64,000 nucleotides of DNA from Bacteroidales bacterium (GTDB lineage Bacteria > Bacteroidota > Bacteroidia > Bacteroidales > WCHB1-69), in NCBI GenBank assembly GCA_024400875.1, contig JAKSMB010000006.1, positions 1 through 64,000 of the forward strand, written 5' to 3'. Below, piece after piece: positions 24,425-33,985 of this stretch (position 1 is the first letter of the stretch; every line of letters begins with the position of its first letter). Below the pieces are notes generated by a model. It did not search any database, was not told the origin of the DNA, and saw only the letters and a program-made list of their open reading frames with translations. The position numbers were made by a program, and so were the translations under genes.

Positions 24425-27034
24425 ATGGAAAAATCTACGGAAACACCTTTGATGAAGCAATATAATAGGTTCAAGGCTCAACATCCTGACGCTATTCTGT
24501 TGTTTCGAGTAGGAGACTTTTATGAGACATACGGAGAAGATGCTATCAAATCTTCCAAAATTCTAGGTATTACGCTCACAAAACATGGTAAAGGATTGAC
24601 TCAAACGGAACTCGCAGGTTTTCCACATCATGCCCTGGATGTTTATCTTCCCAAACTTGTACGTGCAGGTATGCGTGTCGCTATCTGCGAACAACTGGAA
24701 GATCCAAAGAAAACCAAGACGTTGGTCAAGAGAGGAATTACGGAAATGGTTACTCCGGGCGTTTCTATCAATGATAAGGTGCTTGAACAACGGGAAAACA
24801 ATTTCCTGGCTTCCATTCAACTTACAGAAAAGAATTGTGGTGTTGCCTTCATGGATATTTCCACGGGTGAGTTTTATGTTGCAGAAGGTGACTATGATTA
24901 TATTGATAAGCTTTTCCAAAACTTCAAACCTTCAGAATTGGTGATTCAAAAGGGAAAGATTCAGGCTTTTCGTGAGCATTTTGGAGAAAAGATGCTGCTT
25001 ACCCAACTCGATGATTGGGTTTTCACGGCCGATTTTGCCAACGAGCTGCTGACGAAACATTTCCAAACGAACTCCTTGAAGGGCTTCGGTGTGGAAAATC
25101 TACCGCTGGGTATTATTGCAGCTGGTGCAGCACTGCATTACCTTTATGAAACACAGAATCATAAGATTCAACATATCAATAAAATCAATCGCATTGAGGA
25201 AGAACATTATGTGTGGTTGGATCGGTTTACTATCCGTAATCTTGAACTGGTTCATTCGCCTAATGAAAATGCAGTTACGCTGCTGCAGGTCCTGGATCAG
25301 ACTCAGACACCAATGGGCTCACGCCTGCTGAGAAAGTGGATGCTTATGCCTCTGAAAGAGAAACTTTTGATAGAAGAAAGACTTTCTGTGGTTGATTTCT
25401 TTATCAAGAATGAAGCTTTGGCAGAGCAGTTGTTGACAACTTTCAAACGGATGGGTGATTTGGAACGTATGGTGTCCAAAATTGCAACCGGAAAGATTAA
25501 TCCCAGAGAGGTGCTGCAACTGGCACGTGCCTTACGTGCTGTAGAACAAATGAAGACCCTTTGCCAAAGTGCGTCTCATCCAGCTTTAGCCAAAATTGCG
25601 GAACAATTGAATCCGTGCCTCTCCATCTGTTCGCGTATTGAAAAGGAAATCCAGGAAGATCCTCCTGTTGTGGTTAGCAAAGGCAATATATTCAATCGTG
25701 GCGTGGATCATGAACTGGACGACTTGTTTGCTTTGGCAACGAATAGTAAGGAGGTGCTGGCCGAAATACAAAGGAGAGAAGCGGAACGAACAGGCATATC
25801 CTCTCTGAAGATTGGCTTTAACAATGTGTTTGGCTATTATCTTGAAGTGACGAATGTGCATAAGGATAAAGTTCCTGCAGAGTGGACCCGTAAGCAAACG
25901 CTCACCAATGGTGAAAGATACATAACGGAGGAACTCAAGGAACTTGAATCCAAAATTTTGGGTGCACAGGATAAGATGCTCGAGATAGAAACACGTCTCT
26001 ATGGGGAGTTGCTGATATCGATGTTGGACTATATCTCTATGATTCAATTGGATGCTCGTTTGACTGCACGCTTGGATGTGCTGCTCTGCTTTGCTGCAGT
26101 GGCACAAGCCAACAAGTATGTTTGTCCTTTAATAAATGAGGGCACTGCTTTGAAAATTAAAGAAGGACGACACCCGGTTATTGAACAACAGTTGCCTCCA
26201 GGCGAACAATACATTTCCAATGATGTTTATCTGGATAATGAAAAACAGCAAATCATTATCATTACAGGACCGAATATGTCTGGTAAATCGGCATTGTTAC
26301 GCCAAACTGCTTTGATTGTTCTGATGGCACAAATGGGCTGCTTTGTTCCGGCTAAGAGTGCTGAAATTGGCATTGTGGACAAGGTGTTTACTCGTGTGGG
26401 TGCTTCCGATAATATTTCAACGGGTGAATCTACCTTTATGGTTGAGATGAATGAAACGGCAAGCATTCTTAACAATATATCAAATAGAAGTTTGATCCTG
26501 TTGGATGAGATTGGACGTGGAACCAGTACATACGATGGCGTTTCCATCGCTTGGTCTATTGCTGAGTTCTTACACGAGAATCCTCAATATAGAGCCAAAG
26601 TGCTGTTTGCGACCCATTACCACGAATTGAATGATATGGCAACGCAATTCCCGCGTATCAAAAATTATCATGTTTCAGTCAAGGAAATAGATAATAAGGT
26701 GTTTTTCTTGCGTAAGCTCGAAAAGGGCGGCAGTGAGCATAGCTTTGGTATCCATGTTGCTCGTATGGCGGGTATGCCATCGCAAGTCCTCAGAAGAGCG
26801 GAAGTGATTCTTAAACAACTTGAACAAAGTCGTACGGATGCACAGGGCGAGAAGGTGAAGATTGAGAAGTCTTCTACTCCGGGCTATCAATTGAGTTTTA
26901 TCAATTTGGATGACCCTTTGCTTTTGGATATCAAGGAGTTGATAATTGGCCTTAACATTAATGGATTAACTCCAGTGGAGGCTCTGATGAAGTTGAATGA
27001 AATCCAGCAACTTTTGACGGGTAAACGTTCCTAA
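24425..27034 (+). CDS. mutS: DNA mismatch repair protein MutS
   Basis: 869 residues, full length. The mismatch-reading Phe32-Tyr33-Glu34 is in [11 protein letters not shown]. Connector, lever and clamp domains fill the middle. The ATPase has Walker A GPNMSGKS (615-622), [13 protein letters not shown], Walker [17 protein letters not shown] and the ATHYHEL switch. It recognises mispairs and recruits MutL. It converges with the following gene, 7 bases apart. Confidence 0.98.
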   Translation: MEKSTETPLMKQYNRFKAQHPDAILLFRVGDFYETYGEDAIKSSKILGITLTKHGKGLTQTELAGFPHHALDVYLPKLVRAGMRVAICEQLEDPKKTKTLVKRGITEMVTPGVSINDKVLEQRENNFLASIQLTEKNCGVAFMDISTGEFYVAEGDYDYIDKLFQNFKPSELVIQKGKIQAFREHFGEKMLLTQLDDWVFTADFANELLTKHFQTNSLKGFGVENLPLGIIAAGAALHYLYETQNHKIQHINKINRIEEEHYVWLDRFTIRNLELVHSPNENAVTLLQVLDQTQTPMGSRLLRKWMLMPLKEKLLIEERLSVVDFFIKNEALAEQLLTTFKRMGDLERMVSKIATGKINPREVLQLARALRAVEQMKTLCQSASHPALAKIAEQLNPCLSICSRIEKEIQEDPPVVVSKGNIFNRGVDHELDDLFALATNSKEVLAEIQRREAERTGISSLKIGFNNVFGYYLEVTNVHKDKVPAEWTRKQTLTNGERYITEELKELESKILGAQDKMLEIETRLYGELLISMLDYISMIQLDARLTARLDVLLCFAAVAQANKYVCPLINEGTALKIKEGRHPVIEQQLPPGEQYISNDVYLDNEKQQIIIITGPNMSGKSALLRQTALIVLMAQMGCFVPAKSAEIGIVDKVFTRVGASDNISTGESTFMVEMNETASILNNISNRSLILLDEIGRGTSTYDGVSIAWSIAEFLHENPQYRAKVLFATHYHELNDMATQFPRIKNYHVSVKEIDNKVFFLRKLEKGGSEHSFGIHVARMAGMPSQVLRRAEVILKQLEQSRTDAQGEKVKIEKSSTPGYQLSFINLDDPLLLDIKELIIGLNINGLTPVEALMKLNEIQQLLTGKRS

Positions 27035-27041
27035 TAGAAGG

Positions 27042-27998
27042 TTATTTTCGAAGAATCGTAACGGAACCACTCATAACCTGATCAATACCGTTACTGCTGT
27101 AAAAGAATTGGTAGGTGTAGACTCCGTTTGGACAGTCGCTGCCATCCCATGTGTTTTCGTAATTGTTGTTGCGATAAACGATGTGACCAGCACGGTTGCG
27201 TACGATCAATTGTCGTTTGCCGCAATTTTCAATTCCCTTAATGACGAAATAATCGTTGTAACCATCTCCATTTGGAGTGAACACGTTGGGAATTTCTAAT
27301 TTTACAGGTTCATTCCAATCAATAGATTCTTGATCCATATTTTGGATGACGGGATCTTCTTCTTGAATAATACGTCTGTTTTTCGACTTCGTTGATTTTG
27401 CAGTAGGGGTACTTAAGGCAACAGTGTTTGTCGCATTTTGTTGCGTAGTGGAAACTGCCGGTGTTGGAGTGACTTTAGGAGCGATAGTAGTGGCCGTGGC
27501 CTCTTTGATGTCGATGGATTTCGAAGCAGGAGTGTAAGAAGCGGGTGCTTCAACTTGAAGGATATCGTTAGAATAGGCAATAACTTCAATGTCATTGTTG
27601 ATGAGGAGATCAGGCGCGCTTGATTTCTCTGTTTGCGGAGTGGCAGTGTCTACGGTCGTACTGGAAAGATCTTCAGAACCTTCAAGAGTGAGATTCGTTT
27701 GCTCAACGGATTTGGTGGTGGTAGGAGAAACAGTGTCGGAATTGTCGGAGCGGTGAGTCAATGTGGCGATGGTGATAATGCCAGCCACTGCAGCGGTACT
27801 GAGTACGGCAGTGACTACCTTGGCAGATGTGGAAAGCGCACTTATCCCTTTGGCTGCGACGGAGGTTCCCGGTTGGGAAGCATTTGCCGTATGACCTTGG
27901 GTAGGCATAGCTACATCCAGTCGCTGACTGAGTTTGTTCCAGCAGTCGGCGGATGGTTGCGCATCCATTTGGTTTAATATGTCCTTTAACTCCTTCAT
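27042..27998 (-). CDS. Membrane-anchored protein with T9SS type-B C-terminal domain, probable anti-sigma partner
   Basis: 318 residues, no N-terminal signal peptide. Residues 1-40 are a short cytosolic region (MDAQPSADCWNKLSQRLDVA), 60-80 a single membrane helix, 85-230 a Ser/Thr/Pro-rich linker, and 233-318 a gliding-motility-associated C-terminal domain: NVFTPNGDGYNDYFVIKG, then WDGSDCPNGVYTYQFFY. That domain normally targets proteins for type IX secretion with a PorP/SprF partner. Here it should hang in the periplasm from an inner-membrane anchor. The gene follows an ECF sigma gene by 3 bases, so a membrane anti-sigma role is likely by position. The combination is unusual. Confidence 0.75.
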   Translation of the reverse strand: MKELKDILNQMDAQPSADCWNKLSQRLDVAMPTQGHTANASQPGTSVAAKGISALSTSAKVVTAVLSTAAVAGIITIATLTHRSDNSDTVSPTTTKSVEQTNLTLEGSEDLSSTTVDTATPQTEKSSAPDLLINNDIEVIAYSNDILQVEAPASYTPASKSIDIKEATATTIAPKVTPTPAVSTTQQNATNTVALSTPTAKSTKSKNRRIIQEEDPVIQNMDQESIDWNEPVKLEIPNVFTPNGDGYNDYFVIKGIENCGKRQLIVRNRAGHIVYRNNNYENTWDGSDCPNGVYTYQFFYSSNGIDQVMSGSVTILRK

Positions 27999-28001
27999 AA
28001 T

Positions 28002-28559
28002 TTATTTCTTATATTCTTCAACCTGAATCCGTTTTTGTAGCCATAACCGGGCACGTTGGAAATATACTCGAACGGTGTTCTCGTTGCGATCCAACATTTG
28101 GGCAATATCCTTGAAGGGATAGCCCTCGATGGCAAATAGATTGAAAATGATCCGTTGGTCTTCTGGCATCTCGTCCATCAGCTCAAGTATCTGTTTCACC
28201 TCCAATCTTGTGACGATGTTCTCGTGAGAAGCATTGGACGGTGCAGCCGTCGTTGATTCTTCTATTGAAATGTCAAGCAGATGCTTTTTATTTGAACGAT
28301 AGGCGTCCAGTGCCGCATTGATCATGATCGTTCGAATCCAGCTTTCCAAAGAACATTCTTGACGAAAGGTGTTCAGTTTCTTGAAAACATTCACAAACCC
28401 TTCAATCATAACATCTTCCGCTTCTTGCTTGCTTCGTGTGTAACGCATACACAAACCCAGCATGGCAGAAGCAAACGTCTCATACAATCTATGTTGAGAT
28501 TTTCGGTCGTTTTGTAGACAACCGGAAACGATTTCGTCGATATCTTGTATGTCACGCAT
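28002..28559 (-). CDS. ECF-type RNA polymerase sigma factor
   Basis: 185 residues from the ATG at 28559 (a GTG lies one codon earlier). Region 2 runs from about 20 to 85 (LYETFASAMLGLCMRYTRSKQEAEDVMIEGFVNVFKKL), and region 4 from about 125 to 180 (MPEDQRIIFNLFAIEGYPFKDIAQMLDRNENTVRVYFQRARLWLQ). It directs transcription of a regulon under control of the protein encoded 3 bases downstream. No classic anti-sigma FecR gene or TonB receptor follows. In P. gingivalis the ECF factor SigP regulates T9SS genes; whether this is its equivalent cannot be decided from the sequence. Confidence 0.93.
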   Translation of the reverse strand: MRDIQDIDEIVSGCLQNDRKSQHRLYETFASAMLGLCMRYTRSKQEAEDVMIEGFVNVFKKLNTFRQECSLESWIRTIMINAALDAYRSNKKHLLDISIEESTTAAPSNASHENIVTRLEVKQILELMDEMPEDQRIIFNLFAIEGYPFKDIAQMLDRNENTVRVYFQRARLWLQKRIQVEEYKK

Positions 28560-28610
28560 CACAATAGGATGACGTTGCGATTTTAAGATTTGTTACAGTA
28601 GGGGTTAAAT

Positions 28611-29597
28611 TTATTTTACAGATTTTACAATGGCTTCTACTTCACGCAGATAGTCGCGTTTTTGTTCTTGTGGCGCATATACAAAACCATCCACGGTGAT
28701 GCAGGAGGTGTTGTCGGCGCTTAACATAGTGTAGCTGTAGAAAGGTCCACCCATCTTGTCACGAACGGAAGCCCATAGACCGCGGAGTTCCATGCCTTTG
28801 TGATATCGGAGTTGTAGAGGCTCTGCTATCGGGTATCCGTCAATGTCGGCAACGATAGGATATGCGCCTTGAACGGCTCCGATAATGTAAGCCTTGGTGA
28901 TTCGGTTGCGCTCGTATACGATGTTTTCGCAGGTGAGCTCGTATGCTGGAGTTTTATAGATCATAATGAAACGATCGTTCTTCGGCGTGCGGAAACAAAG
29001 CCACAAGAAATCTTCTTCTTCACGTCCAACGAAATATCCGTCAGGAATGGTAAGCGAGATGCCGAACTTGTCCTTGATTTTCTTTTCAACATTCGGATTG
29101 TTCAAATTGCGATGTGCATTCTGCAAACGTGCGATGTCGTTTTCGTACATGGCCTTTACAATCTCATCTTGATGTTGTAAGAAGAGCGATAAACAACTGT
29201 CTTGGTTGTTTCCTCGAATAACGACTTGAATTTGAGGACTGGTGTAAGGATCGCGTTTGATTTCTAAATGGTTGGCTCCGTAGGTGCTGTTATAGTCGAA
29301 TTGAACAATGTTGCGATGGCGAGTAAAAGAGGCTAAGAAGTCTTTGTTGCTGCATTGAAGCACATCAAACATCGGTTGGATTTGGTTGATGGCAGGTTGC
29401 GGCTGCTCTAAAACTTTGTAGATGGCCGTACGTGCATCCTTTGTCCAATAAGCAGTGTCGATAGCTAATATCATCTCACCAGCTTTACCCGTTGAGAAAT
29501 TTTCAACTTTGATACCGGGAACGGTTGACTTGTTCTTGCAAGAACAGCTGAGGATGACTAAGATGGCTGTGATGGAATATAAGATTCTCTTTTTCAT
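28611..29597 (-). CDS. DUF4837 family lipoprotein
   Basis: 328 residues with a lipobox near VILSCSC (Cys18 or Cys20). The body matches DUF4837 of Bacteroidota: GKAGEMILAIDTAYW, a PAINQIQPMFDVLQC stretch, then FTRHRNIVQFDYN and a second half with WLCFRTPKNDRFIMIYKTP. Function unknown; probably periplasmic and membrane anchored. It has its own -7 box (29632-29639) and precedes the sigma gene by 51 bases, so partial co-transcription is possible. Confidence 0.85.
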   Translation of the reverse strand: MKKRILYSITAILVILSCSCKNKSTVPGIKVENFSTGKAGEMILAIDTAYWTKDARTAIYKVLEQPQPAINQIQPMFDVLQCSNKDFLASFTRHRNIVQFDYNSTYGANHLEIKRDPYTSPQIQVVIRGNNQDSCLSLFLQHQDEIVKAMYENDIARLQNAHRNLNNPNVEKKIKDKFGISLTIPDGYFVGREEEDFLWLCFRTPKNDRFIMIYKTPAYELTCENIVYERNRITKAYIIGAVQGAYPIVADIDGYPIAEPLQLRYHKGMELRGLWASVRDKMGGPFYSYTMLSADNTSCITVDGFVYAPQEQKRDYLREVEAIVKSVK

Positions 29598-29631
29598 ATA
29601 GTATTTTATTTTTTACCTTTATTGAAGGGTG

Positions 29632-29663
29632 CAAAGATAGAAGATTTTTTTGTGTTATCTTTG
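29632..29663. promoter_or_regulatory. Divergent -7 boxes, DUF4837 gene and dprA
   Basis: Minus-strand TATCTTTG (29632-29639) and plus-strand TATCTTTG (29656-29663) form a mirror pair. Confidence 0.55.
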
Positions 29664-29693
29664 CAGCGCTTAAGGAAGACATAAATTAAAACG

Positions 29694-30827
29694 ATGGTTA
29701 ACGAATTAAATTGTGGATTTATGTATTCCGAAGAATTTTATCGAGTTGCATTGCAATTTGTTGAAGGATATGGCAATGCAACTTTGAAAAAGATGCTACG
29801 CTTATCGGGTAATGCTACCGAATTTTTTGAACATCCTGAGAAATGGCGAGAGCAGATGAATGTCCGTAAAAATAAGCTACCCCTACCCAAAGTAACAGAG
29901 GCAATGCGTCGGCTGGTGGATACGGAGTTGAAGGTTATGGCTAGAGACCAGATACAGTTGTGCCTATGTGTAGATGGCAATTACCCGTATCGGTTGAAAC
30001 GATGCAGCGACAGCCCTTTAGCTTTCTTTTACAAGGGCGCAGATTGTTTTAATGATTTACGTATGCTCGCTTTGGTCGGCACACGCGAGGCCTCGGAATA
30101 TGGCCGCAATTGCGTGCGAAAGCTGCTGTCGGATCTCCGAGATTGTGATGTGACCACAGTGAGCGGACTTGCCTACGGGGTGGATACGATAGCCCATTCC
30201 TATTCGTTGGAAATGAATATGCGCACTGTGGCCGTCCTGGGCAATGGGTTTCATACGGTATATCCGCACTCAAATGCCCGTCTCGCTTTGCAAATCATAG
30301 AGCATGGGGGGGGCTTGATCAGTGAATATACCTACTACACGAATCCCGATAGACTGAATTTCCCAAAACGCAATCGCATTATTGCCGGCATGTCGGATGC
30401 TGTTATTGTAGTTGAAACGGCCAACAAGGGAGGAAGTATGATTACCGCCAATATCGCACAGTCGTACAATCGAGACGTTTTTGCCGTTCCCGGTTCTATT
30501 TTCGACAACAGTCATGATGGCTGCCACGAGTTGATTCGCAACAATGTAGCCGCTATTGTCTATTCGGGTCAGCATTTAGTTGAGATGATGAACTGGAGAA
30601 GGCAGTGTCCGAAGGCTGTACAGACCGCGCTTTTTGTGGAGCTAAATGATATGGAACGTCGTTTGGTAGAGGCAATCCGCGCTGCAGAGTCGATGTCAAT
30701 CGATGCTCTTGCAGATGCGTTTCCGGATATGTCGCCATCGAAGTTAGCGGGTCTATTGCTGAGTTTGGAATTGAGAGGGGTGCTCACGTGCCACCCCGGC
30801 AAGGTGTATACGTTGAACGCTTTCTAA
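29694..30827 (+). CDS. dprA: DNA-processing protein DprA
   Basis: 377 residues. An N-terminal helical (SAM-like) domain, the Rossmann-like core with LVGTREASEYGR, TVSGLAYGVDTIAHSYSLE, RLNFPKRNRIIAGMSDAVIVVE and GSMITANIAQSYNRDVFAVPGS, then a C-terminal winged helix (about 320-377). DprA loads RecA onto incoming single-stranded DNA in transformation. No other competence genes are adjacent. Confidence 0.96.
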   Translation: MVNELNCGFMYSEEFYRVALQFVEGYGNATLKKMLRLSGNATEFFEHPEKWREQMNVRKNKLPLPKVTEAMRRLVDTELKVMARDQIQLCLCVDGNYPYRLKRCSDSPLAFFYKGADCFNDLRMLALVGTREASEYGRNCVRKLLSDLRDCDVTTVSGLAYGVDTIAHSYSLEMNMRTVAVLGNGFHTVYPHSNARLALQIIEHGGGLISEYTYYTNPDRLNFPKRNRIIAGMSDAVIVVETANKGGSMITANIAQSYNRDVFAVPGSIFDNSHDGCHELIRNNVAAIVYSGQHLVEMMNWRRQCPKAVQTALFVELNDMERRLVEAIRAAESMSIDALADAFPDMSPSKLAGLLLSLELRGVLTCHPGKVYTLNAF

Positions 30828-30853
30828 GGTGCAGGAGGAAGCCCTTTTTTTGC

Positions 30854-30861
30854 TATTTTTG
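30854..30861 (+). promoter_or_regulatory. -7 box of the FISUMP protein gene
   Basis: TATTTTTG after the dprA stop and 17 bases before the ATG at 30878, fixing that start. Confidence 0.5.
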
Positions 30862-30877
30862 CCGCTTGTTTTTCCAG

Positions 30878-31585
30878 ATGAGAAGTAAGTATTGGATATG
30901 GATATTTGCCATTGTTATACAATTGGTTACGGGAGCGTCGGCACAGAATGCCGCTCCTTGTGATGGCGCAACAATTGTAACAGATCATCAAGGTAACACC
31001 TATCACACTATCCAATTAGGACAGCAGTGTTGGATGGCGGAAAATATGCGATGTACCACTTCGCCCACCAATAAGCACTGGTATCATAATCCGCGTTTTT
31101 CTTTTGATACGCCTGTTTTCCAGTCCTATTATATCACGTCTCTCAATTCTGCACAATATGGTTTGCTCTACAATTGGTCGGCCGCAATGGACTTGGATAT
31201 CAATGAGTATGCTTTTTATACGGCCACAACACGCCGTCGTGGGATTTGCCCCAAGGGCTGGCATTTGCCAAACAATGAGGAATGGAACCGCCTGTTGCAG
31301 CATTTAGGAGGCACTCGTAAGGCTGGGGCTGTGATGAAAGGACAGTCATCTTTATGGATAAGTCCGGTGATTGCCGAGGAGTTGAGCGGCTTTAATGCTC
31401 TTCCCGCAGGCGTATATACGGAGGACGGCTTGGAACATACGGGCAACTACGCCCATTACTGGAGCTCAACGACGTATGATCGACAGAATGCCTGGTGTTG
31501 CGGTTTGTTTAGCTATAACAGCGATAGCTATAACATCTTGGATTATAAGTGTTATGGACGTTCAGTCCGTTGCGTGCGTGATTAA
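30878..31585 (+). CDS. Secreted FISUMP-domain protein
   Basis: 235 residues from the ATG at 30878. The signal peptide ends GASAQ. The mature protein is a single FISUMP (Fibrobacter succinogenes major paralogous) domain: DHQGNTYHTIQLGQQCWMAENMRCTT, YNWSAAM, GICPKGWHLPNNEEWNRLLQHLGG, NALPAG, YWSSTTYD and RSVRCVRD. The fold is related to C-type-lectin-like and formylglycine-enzyme domains. It is exported, with no sorting domain or lipobox; function unknown. Confidence 0.88.
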   Translation: MRSKYWIWIFAIVIQLVTGASAQNAAPCDGATIVTDHQGNTYHTIQLGQQCWMAENMRCTTSPTNKHWYHNPRFSFDTPVFQSYYITSLNSAQYGLLYNWSAAMDLDINEYAFYTATTRRRGICPKGWHLPNNEEWNRLLQHLGGTRKAGAVMKGQSSLWISPVIAEELSGFNALPAGVYTEDGLEHTGNYAHYWSSTTYDRQNAWCCGLFSYNSDSYNILDYKCYGRSVRCVRD

Positions 31586-31590
31586 CCTTT

Positions 31591-32454
31591 TTATTTTGTT
31601 ATGATGATGGCGTTCGACACTCCTCGTTCGCCTTTGTAGTCGTAACGGCCATTGTCGGAAGGGTGGTTGATGATGCCGTTTTCACCTTCCTTTTGTATAT
31701 AAAGCGTAGTGGAACCTCCACCGTCGAGGTTGAGTGCGTCGCTGCATCCTAACCAGTACAGCGTGTTCTGAAGTTCATCAAGGGTGAAGCCTTCTGACTG
31801 CTTGGAGCGACCATCAACTACTAACATTAGAATGGCCCCATCGGGGCGGATACCTACTGCCGTGCGGTTGTGCCGCTTGTTGACGAAGGAAAGGTCGTTG
31901 CGCTGGGCTATTTTTTCTCCGCGATAGATGAGCAAAGGTCCTGCGGTCATAATGTTTTCATAGGGTAAGGTGCGTTCCCAGAATCGTGCACTGTCGGTGT
32001 GTAGAATCTGCATACGATTGCTGTCTATGACGAGCGTACCGTATTGGTAGTATTTGCGGTTGACACTATCTACGCCTGCCACATTGATGCCGACTTCCTC
32101 CCCGTTGATGCGCAGATAGCAAACGGGATGATGTTTCTCCATATCAAAGAACGAACCATTGATGGCCGCAATGGCGCGATGCTTTTGAGCGATGGTTGAG
32201 GTTCTGGTACGTTGCTTTTCGTAGGCATAGGCCAATTGAACGTTGCTTTGTGCAGGTATTTCCAATAGGGCTATGAACTGGTTGCTGTGAAAATATTCAT
32301 GGTTTTCAAAATGTACCGTTTTCAACACAAGGGTTTCAATGGTGTCTACGTGCCAGGGCGCTTGACACAGGGTTGTGGAGTCGCACTGCGCAAAGGAGGT
32401 CAGACGCAGACAACAGAGGGTGATGAGAAAAGCAATCGTTTTGTTCATATTCAT
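31591..32454 (-). CDS. Phosphodiester glycosidase family exoprotein (NAGPA/DUF2233)
   Basis: 287 residues with a signal peptide ending SFAQ. Conserved blocks are AINGSFFDMEKHHPVCYLRING, NIMTAGPLLIYRGEK, NRTAVGIRPDGAILMLVVDGR and ALNLDGGGSTTLYI, the last being the family hallmark. Relatives remove GlcNAc from phosphodiester-linked sugars; the bacterial substrate is probably cell-wall or capsule glycan. The start is unusual: the T run of the ahcY terminator ends at the start codon (ATG at 32454; a second in-frame ATG is at 32448), so expression may depend on read-through. Confidence 0.88.
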   Translation of the reverse strand: MNMNKTIAFLITLCCLRLTSFAQCDSTTLCQAPWHVDTIETLVLKTVHFENHEYFHSNQFIALLEIPAQSNVQLAYAYEKQRTRTSTIAQKHRAIAAINGSFFDMEKHHPVCYLRINGEEVGINVAGVDSVNRKYYQYGTLVIDSNRMQILHTDSARFWERTLPYENIMTAGPLLIYRGEKIAQRNDLSFVNKRHNRTAVGIRPDGAILMLVVDGRSKQSEGFTLDELQNTLYWLGCSDALNLDGGGSTTLYIQKEGENGIINHPSDNGRYDYKGERGVSNAIIITK

Positions 32455-32490
32455 AAAAAAATAGAGACGCCGACAACACGACGTCTCTAT
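32454..32490 (-). terminator. Terminator of ahcY, abutting the next start codon
   Basis: A 9-bp stem (32482-32490 with 32461-32469), 12-base loop and a seven-T tail on the minus strand. The tail runs directly into the ATG of the downstream gene. Confidence 0.75.
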
Positions 32491-32508
32491 ATAATAATGT
32501 ATTAGATA

Positions 32509-33918
32509 TTAGTATCTGTAAAGATCGGTTTTGTAAGGACCATCAACGGAAACGCCAATGTAATCGGCTTGCTTTTGGGTGAGCTTTGTGAGCTTAACGC
32601 CAATCTTACCGAGGTGCAGACGAGCAACTTCTTCGTCGAGGTGTTTTGGCAAGTTGTAAACGCCAACTTTATAGTCATGTTGCCACAAATCAAGTTGTGC
32701 CATCGTTTGGTTGGTGAATGAGTTACTCATCACGAAGGATGGGTGACCGGTAGCGCAACCGAGGTTTACGAGGCGACCTTCAGCGAGGATGAAGATTGAA
32801 TGTCCATCAGGGAAGATGTATTCATCAACCTGCGGTTTGATGGTGCGTTTGGTGATGCCTGCTTGGCTTTCGAAAGCAGCAACTTGGATTTCATTGTCGA
32901 AGTGACCAATGTTGCAAACGATAGCTTGGTCTTTCATCTTGTTGAGGTGATCAACAGTGATAACGTCACAGTTACCGGTGCAGGTTACGTAAACATTACC
33001 TTCAGCAAGAGCGTCTTCTACGGTCTTCACTTCGAAGCCTTCCATTGCAGCTTGGAGTGCGCAGATAGGGTCCACTTCGGTAACGATAACACGGGCGCCG
33101 TAGGATTTCATAGATTGAGCACAACCTTTACCAACATCGCCGTAGCCACATACTACAACAACCTTGCCGGCCAACATAATGTCGGTGGCACGTTTGATAC
33201 CGTCAGCCAAAGATTCGCGGCAACCGTATTTGTTGTCGAACTTGGATTTAGTAACAGAGTCGTTAACATTGATGGCAGGGAAGAGCAATTCGCCACGCTC
33301 CATCATTTGATATAAGCGGTGAACACCCGTGGTGGTTTCTTCTGAAACACCCTTGATTTCTTTCACCATTCTGTGCCATTTTTGAGGATCTTCTTTGAGG
33401 ATTTCCTTCAAGGTGTTCAGGATAACAGCTTCTTCTTGTGAGGAAGGTTCTTTATCGAGGATGGAAGGATCTTCTTCTGCCTTGTAACCGGTGTGGATGA
33501 GGAGGGTAGCGTCGCCACCATCGTCAACGATGAGTTGAGGACCTTTGCCGCCAGGGAATGAAAGGGCTTGGTTGGTACACCACCAGTAGTCTTCCAAAGA
33601 TTCGCCTTTCCATGCAAATACGTTTACGCCGGTAGCTGCGATAGCTGCAGCAGCGTGATCTTGAGTGGAGAAGATGTTGCAGCTACACCATCTTACTTCT
33701 GCTCCAAGATGTACGAGTGTTTCAATAAGAACGGCAGTTTGGATGGTCATATGCAATGAACCCATAATGCGAACACCGTTCAAAGGCTTTGTGTCGCCAT
33801 ATTTTTCTCTGAGAGCCATCAAACCTGGCATCTCTTTTTCGGAAACGTCAATGTCTTTGCGTCCCCATTCTGCCAATGCCATATCGGCAATCTTGTACTT
33901 CAATTCGTAATCAGTCAT
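32509..33918 (-). CDS. ahcY: Adenosylhomocysteinase
   Basis: 469 residues from the ATG at 33918; an in-frame codon eight residues earlier is possible. Conserved blocks: [44 protein letters not shown], the NAD motif [14 protein letters not shown], and the C-terminal KTDLYRY that contributes Lys/Tyr to the neighbouring subunit's NAD site. It splits S-adenosylhomocysteine into adenosine and homocysteine in the methyl cycle. It is the last gene of gldF-gldG-M16-ahcY. Confidence 0.98.
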   Translation of the reverse strand: MTDYELKYKIADMALAEWGRKDIDVSEKEMPGLMALREKYGDTKPLNGVRIMGSLHMTIQTAVLIETLVHLGAEVRWCSCNIFSTQDHAAAAIAATGVNVFAWKGESLEDYWWCTNQALSFPGGKGPQLIVDDGGDATLLIHTGYKAEEDPSILDKEPSSQEEAVILNTLKEILKEDPQKWHRMVKEIKGVSEETTTGVHRLYQMMERGELLFPAINVNDSVTKSKFDNKYGCRESLADGIKRATDIMLAGKVVVVCGYGDVGKGCAQSMKSYGARVIVTEVDPICALQAAMEGFEVKTVEDALAEGNVYVTCTGNCDVITVDHLNKMKDQAIVCNIGHFDNEIQVAAFESQAGITKRTIKPQVDEYIFPDGHSIFILAEGRLVNLGCATGHPSFVMSNSFTNQTMAQLDLWQHDYKVGVYNLPKHLDEEVARLHLGKIGVKLTKLTQKQADYIGVSVDGPYKTDLYRY

Positions 33919-33985
33919 TTTCTGTAATTTATTCGTTAACATTAAAAAAGCAGAGGCAAGAAGCCCTTGCCCCTACTCGTATTAT

